From positions 13,764,001-13,828,000 of the forward strand of contig OZ020484.1 of NCBI GenBank assembly GCA_963971405.1: 64,000 nucleotides of DNA. Direction: 5' to 3'. This stretch comes from Psococerastis gibbosa. Taxonomy: Eukaryota > Arthropoda > Insecta > Psocodea > Psocidae. Made by a program: the position numbers and the translations under genes. Positions 47,101-56,100 of this stretch are shown here, one piece after another (within the stretch, counting starts at the first letter, position 1; each line of letters starts with the position of its first letter). The notes beneath the pieces are model-generated. The model was not told where the DNA came from, ran no database searches, and worked only from the letters and a program-made list of their open reading frames with translations.

Positions 47101-50100
47101 TTGTAGGCCTAAACCGAGCGGAAGCAATATTCAGAGCTCTACCCTGTGTTATGTGATTCGTGAGGATCGGAAAATATTGTAGGCCTAAACCGAGCGGAAG
47201 CAATATTCAGAGCTCTACCCTGTGTTATGTGATTCGTGAGGATCGGAAAATATTGTAGGCCTAAACCTGAGGAGTAAAACTCGTGTGAAGATATGATTCC
47301 TGAGTAGGTAGTAAGAGAAACAATTGTATAATAACATCATCTTCAATTCAGTTTGTATTTCCCTTTGATAAGTGAAATAGCCCACAATGTCTCACCAAGT
47401 AATTAGGCTAACTAAGACTCCAGCTCTAAATTAAATGGCCATAATAAGTATAAAGAGACCGGAACCGAATTTCTTAAACGACGCCGCACCGGATGTCTGG
47501 TGTCCACCCACCTATTCAATCCAACGCGAACAATAGCTTTTGTGAAATTTTTATATTTATGGTACTTGACTAGAATGTGGGTTAGTAGTGTTGTCATTAA
47601 GGAGGAGGGTCATACTTCTGCTGTCACACGTTTTATAGTAATACCCAAGCTAATAGTTGTTTTCCTTCACGCAGAGTCCCAGACCCAGCAACAATAAGAT
47701 AACAAAGACAGTAGGCCTACCGTAAATTAACTATAATTAGATGACCTCCAAAGGAAATAAATCTGAGAAATTAAGCCAAGTATGTGAGAGCTGATGGATG
47801 GGACCCCTTCACCTCTTGCCTACTGGTTAACACGTTGACCCGGTATGACAGAGAACGTGGGCTCAAAAACCACTATCAGCAATGGGCCGCAGGCTGTTCT
47901 CTCTTAGTTCACCGATATTTTTGTCTTATAGAATAGAAAACCCGATCGGTCGCCCCGATCGTGGAAACATCTAGCGGCTAATCCTTTCACCACCGAGAAG
48001 AGACCAAAGTCCAAAGACTTCCCCGACCTTTGGGTGTGCACCGAGTATGGCGTCAGGTTGGCAGAATACTGGGCCCAGACCCAGAGACTCTAAATTTACC
48101 TCAGATACGAAAAAGTAAAGAATAGAATAGGGTTATAACACAACCGATAATTAATTAATTTTCCTGAAACTTCTAATTTTATGTGCGAGTGACAGGGGGT
48201 TATAGTACCGTGAATGGTGGTGAATCAGGTCAAAACTTATATCTTACCTTTGTTTAGTTCTATACCGCGAGACCATACCCAGGAAGTCTGGGAGGGGGAG
48301 GGGGGGGGGGTTCAATCGAAATTACTTTTGGTTAGTTTTAGTCATCCCGTGGTTGGAGACCGTTATCAATATGGCTCCTAGTGTAGCCTACACAAGATAA
48401 GTACCCAATTTGGCGGGGAAAATAGCCTGCACAAGCTAAGTACAGAGTTTTTGGCCGGGTCCAGGTATCCGTTCTGCTATGCAATGTTTAAGACTTTGAT
48501 ATTTTTTGCGTTGGTACTTATCTCTGATAGTTGGCTTATGGTTAACGGGTGCCTCGTAAGGCATATTATGGCTCCCGCCGCTCCAGTTAATATATTTCTA
48601 TGGTTTTAGTGTTAGTTTGATTTGTTGAGTGCTACCCTTGCACGCCGCAGTTTTGACCAGGCGGGTGGTTCTCGCCATATGCGCAATGCTACAAAATCGT
48701 GCCCCCAAGGTCACTTGCCGCCATTGCTCTAGCACGGCAGAAGGATACTGGCTCTACTGTGTCTATTTACTTTAAAAATTACTTTGAACCATTTATATTT
48801 CGTTATTTCTCGTGTTAATTGCTTGCTAGACATTTGCCATTGTTTCTTTTATAGTTTAAAGGTCTCATTCATAATGGTAATATCTTGCAGTGGATATAAT
48901 TGTACAAATAGGCAAGGTGCGACAGATGGTTCAGGAGGAAATTTATTGTTTCACAGGCAAGTAAAATCATTTAATAAATAATGAATTTTGTCATATATAT
49001 TGAATTAATGTCACTTGTATTATGTCTCAAGAATAATTTGAACCCATAGTGGATTTAAACCCTGTAAAAGTAGCCAAAACCGTGTACCTGGGTACAGGGT
49101 ACATTTCCACATTAAAAATGTCTTGATTCAGGCTATTACGATTTAGTTTTAATAAGAGCAACATTTTTTTAAAAAGGCTGGCTTAAACATGCTATTCAAA
49201 ACAAACATATGAGTAACACGTCTCGATGAAAGTTAGGCGTTGACTAAATAGTCAGTGAATAGGCTACATACGTATTTAAAATGTGACTTCCATGTGCTGT
49301 TAAACCCGAAATTAGAGAATAGCGATTAAGTTGCCTTATCAACCTTTGCCAATTTAATGGAATTGTTACATACAATATAACACTCAACAAATAAAAATTG
49401 AGAACCATGTTCTGTTCATTTGCAATTTAAGCGCCGAGTCTTTAGTGTCAGTGTGTTAATTTATTACAGGTTCCCCATGAAAAATCCATTGCTTTTGAAG
49501 AAATGGGTCCACGCAACGAAAAGGGAGAAGTGGATACCAACAAAGTGCAGTTATCTTTGTAGCGAACATTTTGACGATTCTGATTATAAATACGGAAAAG
49601 GAAAAAAGAGCAGGCTGAAAGTAGATGCAGTGCCATCAAAGTTTAATTTTCCTGCCCACATGACTAAAGTGGTGAAAGCAAGACGTGAGTTGCAGTTTCA
49701 TGCGTCTCCCCCCGTACCACCGACTGATACAATGCGTAACGAGGTATGTCTGAAATCTGAATGATAATTCCGTTCTTATGTGAAACAATTTGATTCTATC
49801 AGTGGTATCAAGAAGATGTGCTGGAGGCGGAAGCTAAGATAATTTACTAGAACTTATTTATGGTACTATAGTACTCTATCGACTTCGATGGCCAGGTGGC
49901 AGCGTGCTTGTACTTGTGCGAGTCTCTACACGCCATGCGATCGGAGTCGTGTCGTAACTCGACTACCTATTAGGTAACTTAGTGAGGCGACTGAATAGGT
50001 CAATCGGATACATTCATTGCATTGTTTGTATGCCATTAACCTTTTTAAAAAACAGTACTAATTCTCAATAATTATCTATTGTGATACTTGATAAATAATA

Positions 50101-53100
50101 TGTATCCGTATATACAGGGTGTTCCAGACCACCCGGACACCCCATACATCTCGGTTATTATGAGGAATTTCGTAATGCGGTAAAAAACTCGTTAACTAAG
50201 TAGGGGTCGAACTACCTTATTGTGGAATCAAATGTTTTCTCGGAGGGTCCAAAAGGGGGGTTTCAGGGGGGTCATAGGTGGTATCTTGGAATTTTATATT
50301 ACAAAGGTATGTCGTGTTGCACATCAAATGAAAGCACTTTTGAAAAGCTTTTATTTGATGTGTAACACGGCATGCCTTTACATTTGAAAATTCCGAGAAA
50401 CCACCTATGACCCCCCGAAACGCCCCTTTCGGACCCCCCGAAAAAACATTTGATTCCACCATAATGTAGTTCGACCCCTACATTGTTATCGACCGACCGC
50501 ATTGCGAAATTCCTCATGACAACCGAGATATAGGGGATGTCCGGGTGGTCTGGAACACCCTGTATAATTGATAAATAGCTAATCTTGTACTGTTCAACTT
50601 ATTTTGTTTTCCGACGCCTGCTTTCAGCCTTTCTGCTCTAAGCAACCCCGCCAGCTTGGTGGGGGGGAGTGAATCTGTTTATTATCTTGAGCTACCTTAA
50701 GGGCAGATTCTTTCTCCTCGGGGAGAAGGCGAGTTGACTGAGAAGGTGGTTTCCGAAAAACTTGAGGAACATAGTAGTCACACTATTAATTCGGAGTTGA
50801 CCAGAAATCGAAACGCACTTTGACTGACTGGCCCGTTATCATGTCAAACCATGTTCCTCTGCCATTTCTTTGCACACTACCAGGCTTGTCGCAGTTTGAA
50901 ACATGCTCTGTTCTGGTGGGTTCAACTTGGTATGGCCGTTGGCTTGTGCAGTTTAACTCGTTCCGTTCTTTATATTAAATTTCTTTCCTTTATTTTACTG
51001 ACAATTGAAGGGTTAACTAATGTGTTTATTCTTTGACTTCCAGGCTATGGGAGTAGAGCAGATGGAAGTAGATGTCAGTGACATTGCCAGCTCTTCGATT
51101 AAACATGCGAGTGTGCAGACCAGCCCCTTTAACTCGCCAACCAAGGAAGCTATGAAAAAACGCATCAAAGCTCTCAAAATGCAAAGACTTCGACTCAGAC
51201 AGAAAATTACAAAGATGGAAGATATTATTGCTGAATTAAAGAAGAAATCATTCGGAAACCAAGAGCTAATTGATATTTTAGAGAATTCGTTTGACAGTTT
51301 ACCGATTCTTCCCGTTCTTAAAAGCCATTTCGGCAATTTGACGAAGTATAGAACTCGAAGGCGATATTCGAAGGAGATGCAAGAATTCGCACTTACATTG
51401 CATTTTTACTCCCCAAGGGCCTACAAATTTGTGAGGAAGTTTTTGATCTTGCCACACAAGTCGCTACTCACTAAGTGGATAACGTCTATAAATGGTGAGC
51501 CTGGCATTTTACATGGCGTTACAGAATATTTAAAAAAAAATTGCGTCGAGAAGCCACATCTAAAAGATTTGGCGCTAATCATTGATTCAATGGCCATAAG
51601 GGCGCAAAAAATATATGATAGGAAAAGCGGCTGCATCATTGGGAACACAGACCTAGCCGGAATAGGGCAAGAAAATGATGTAGTGGCGAGGGAAGCGCTG
51701 TTCTTACAGGTCGTCAGCTATTCGCAGCCTTTTAAAGCTCCAGTGGCTTACTTCTTGGTGGACAAGGTAAATAGCGACGTGCAGAGTCAAATCATCACTG
51801 CAGTGATTGAGCATCTGCATGATGTCGGAGTGTCAGTAAGGTCATTAACCTGCGACGGGACGCAGTCGAATCTGACCACCCTAAGAAAGTTAGGCTGCTC
51901 TCTGCCGGAAACAAATTTCTTTCCACACCCAAAAACGGCAGAAGAGATATCTGTATTTTTAGATGCGTGCCATATGCTTAAATTAGCCCGAAATGCGCTA
52001 GCGGAATGCAGAAATTTTGAGTCTGAAGAAGGTGTAATTAGTTGGAAATATATTGAAATGCTAGCTGCCTTGCAAGATGAAGAGAGGCTGAAATTTGCAA
52101 ACAACTTGAGTTGGCGGCACATCAACTACAGGAATAAAATAATGAATGTTTCACTTGCGGCCCAAACACTAAGTAGCGGCGTTGGCGACGCAATTGATTT
52201 CCTACGACAAAGTGGACATCCCCATTTTATTGGTTCGGAGGCAACTGTTGGCTTTATCCGTAGAATCGACGAAGCTTTTGATGTACTTAATTCAAGGAGT
52301 CCATTTGGAACTGGATGGAAGCAGCCAATAAGAGCTTGCAACATTGATTTTATAACGGAAAAGTTAGGGGAAACCTCCGAATATCTGTCTGGATTAACCG
52401 TAAATGGTAATTCCATCTTGAGCCACCGGCGGAAAACGTTCGTTCTAGGATTGGTTACATGCATAAAAAGTGTACATTCACTGGCCTCCAAACTGTTTTC
52501 TTCATGTAATTTGAAATATTTTTTAACTTACAAGGTGTCCCAAGACCACTTGGAGCTTCTGTTCAATTGCATAAGAGGTCTTGGTGGCTGGAACAACAAC
52601 CCCAATGTTATGCAGCTGAAGTCAGCTGTTAGGAAAGTGCAACTGAGGAGCTATATAGCACCATCAGCGACGGGAAATTGCCGTGCATTCGATGATGAGG
52701 TGTGCGGAATTCTCAGTCCCACCAACAAAGGACACCAACAACAGGACGGAGCCAGCACAATAACTGAAGAATGGGCGAACAAAATCCAAATTTCATGCTG
52801 GTCCAGGAACATTTTAAATTATGTGGCTGGTTTCATTGTGAAACAGTTGTTAGCTAAAGTGAACTGTGTGGACTGTCGACGCCTTCTGGTGCCCAACAAT
52901 ACCACTGATGGCGATATCCCAAGTGACCATAACTACTGTAAAATCAACAAAAATAAAGACACTAGTTTTGTCAATTGTGTTAATAGGGGTGGGCTCACTA
53001 TGGCAACGCCATGGGTGTTGAAGATAGTATTAGCAGCAGAGACTGTTGTGCGGAGTGGGGTAGAAGCCCAACAAAAGATACTTATTAGTGTAAGTAAGAA

Positions 53101-56100
53101 GTTTTTGGAACTTGAGACTCCATTCCAACACCCTACAGTCACAGGCCCAGAAGAGGACCTACATGAGACGCAGTTAATAAAACAAATTGTATCGAAGTTC
53201 GCCTTAATTCGTCTTTCCGCCAAGGCTCGGACGGACACTCTCCAACTCCAAAAGAACAGAGCTTCTCTTCGTCATAAGTTGTCTAAAGTTATTTTATTTC
53301 AAAATCTGTAAATAATCAAATTGTTTTTGTGATATACTGTATGTATCAAACCGGTGCATACACTCGGTAGAAGCCTGTTCCGAGAATCCTGTTGGTGAAC
53401 ATATACAGAAGCCACCAAGTGAGATGGCAATCATTTCAGCGGCAAGCTCTACGCATGAGCCTACTGAAGAGTTGCCTTCAGAGACAAGGATTTCACTTCA
53501 AAAAGGGAACACGAGTAACACGACGGTTCAAGACGTCCCAGCAGTTTCGCCGTCCTTAGCTGAGCGTCGTACAAGACGGGTGGTGAGAAAACTCAGAAAC
53601 TCTAATTATAATTGACATTATTTGGTGGTGCGCGCATTGAACACTCATTAAGTGTAGTGCGCGAGTTTAAGTTGTGTCGGAGAAGAAATACAAACTTTTC
53701 GTTTCATATAGGTCTTCCTCAAGGAAGCCAAAAGTTGCGGATGGAGGAATGTGATATATGTATCAAGGCCATGCCATGTCAGTTGTTGACGAGCGGTTAC
53801 AGAAGTAAGTAGCTGGTGGTATTTCATCCTCTCTTATGGACCTACAATATTATAAAGTTTTGCTCCACGGGAATTATTCATAAGCTTTCTATCATCAAAT
53901 TGCTAGGGCTAAGCTGCATGCTACTAGCGGGGTCGCAGGTGGCGGATAGCGAAAAGGCCACCAGATATGGTGGCTAGCTGCGAATATAACGAATAAGCAG
54001 TCCCCGACCAAGCAGCGGCATAATCGGAGGGTGTGGGGGCAAGTCTGGTAGTGCAGGCTTGTCTAGAAGAGGCCACAGTAGCCCAAGGATGATTATGTGA
54101 CGGGGCATGAAGTTGCCGCCCCTAAATAAGCAACCACTACTAGGGCACTGTTTTGTCCAGGTTCACACGAAAAATTCTGCCAGTTGCGAAATGCCGACGT
54201 CTTTTCCATTGTAGCCATAAGGCTGAGATTTTTGTAATATTGTACTGTACTGCATGTAGATATAATGGCCTAATATATCATTCATTCATTCCTTTTGGGG
54301 AGTCCGAAGCAGTGTCGGGTTTGGCCTTGTGGGGGCCCCTGGGCCGGAATTGTGGCAGAAAAGTCTTGCACCCAAATATTTCGAGTTTATTTATTTGCTT
54401 TAGTTCTTTAATTTATTGCGATTTTGTGGATTGTTGGACGGCCGTGGCCCTCCTGGCCCCATAGCCAAACACGGCACTGGTCCGAAGTATGGTATCTATG
54501 TGTTTACAATAACCTTGAAGATAATCAAATACAAGAAAATGAGCTAGACGGCCCTTTTTGATGTAGACAGAGTGTAGTAGTCTTAGGTAGGTAGTTAAAA
54601 TAATGGTGATAATAATGTTTCAAAATGTAGCTTATATTATAACTTATAGCCTATGCTGTATTTTTAGGCTAAGCTTTTCAGTCAGGTCCGTACCCCCAAA
54701 ATTTGATCGGATGGTCATTGTATTTACAGCCTCACAGGTGAATTACTACGGATGTATCATTTATAAAAATAAAAATCCTGGGTACGGGCCTGTTTTTAGT
54801 TGGCCTGCATAATTAAAACATTCGCTTCAAACGTATTTAATATAGTAAATAGTAAAATAGTATCAAATAGTTGCAAAATAAGTACTCATTCCAATAGATA
54901 AAAAATGAAATAGGCGATAGGGATTCATAATTCTATGATAGTGCCGTATGACACCGCATACTCTTGCCGTGCTAAGGCACATATCGGGTTTTGACCTGAG
55001 CGCCACGCACTCGGTGAATGGTGGTAGCTATCCATTTATATATATAGATCAATGGTTTTGACCCAATCATCACTATGACCATAGTCCTTCACGGTGTGAC
55101 AAACAACAAAAAATGGGTTTATATATTTTCTTAATCAAAACTTTAGGGGATTGTGCCGCTCTGACCCGCCAAGCTTCCCCAAAAATGATAGCCTAAATTC
55201 TTTAAAGTGAGTTTTTCGACACAAAAATATTTCAGATTGAAGTAACGCCCCCTCTTCTATGAGTTCTATGGCTCCCTTGACGTAACGTCCACGTCTCATG
55301 AACCGTGGCACTGGTAGCCTGTACCTTTAAAGACTTCGAAAAAGTTATAAGTGGGCTTACCTTTGCTCAATGAAACAAAAACTACCATCCATATAACTGC
55401 CAAATTGAAGGTGAGTTGGAACTTGAGGTGTCCGTAGGAACTGTAAGGTGCAGCGAGGCTGTGCCGTTGCAGCACGACACCATTAAGGTAGTCGGGCACA
55501 GTGAGATCTAGCCGCCCAAGAGTCTGGTTTAGGTACACTCCCGGTATCTCGCCAGCATCTTTAAAGGAAAAAAATATAATAATGATGATATGCAGCTTAG
55601 TTTAGGTTTTTTTGAAAATATATATAAAAGGTTAATCGCATACAAACAATTTAATGAATGTATCCGACTTACCTCTGCAGTCGCATCTGTATAGGTTAGT
55701 ACCCATGTTGAGTTACGACACGTCTCCAATCGCATGACGTGACTCGAACAAACACAAGCACACTATCACCTCGCCATCGAAGTCGAAGAGTTAGGCCTAT
55801 AGAAATAGGTGCCCATTCCATTGACCGGCTAGGGCTATTTCCAACAACGGTGACGTGGTAGCAGACATTCAAGACTTAGGTGGCGTTTCCACCGACCTCG
55901 CATTGCAGAATTGACGGAAATGTTTATTTTCCTCTATGCCATAGTTAAAATTGATCAATGATCATACAGTAAAATCACAAACAAACAAACTAAAATTAAA
56001 AAATGGCTTCATGGGATATGTTAATTACAAACATTTTAATAGATTTCTATTAAAAAAAAAAAAAAAATCCGTCAATGTCATTTGCAATCTGCAATGCGAG

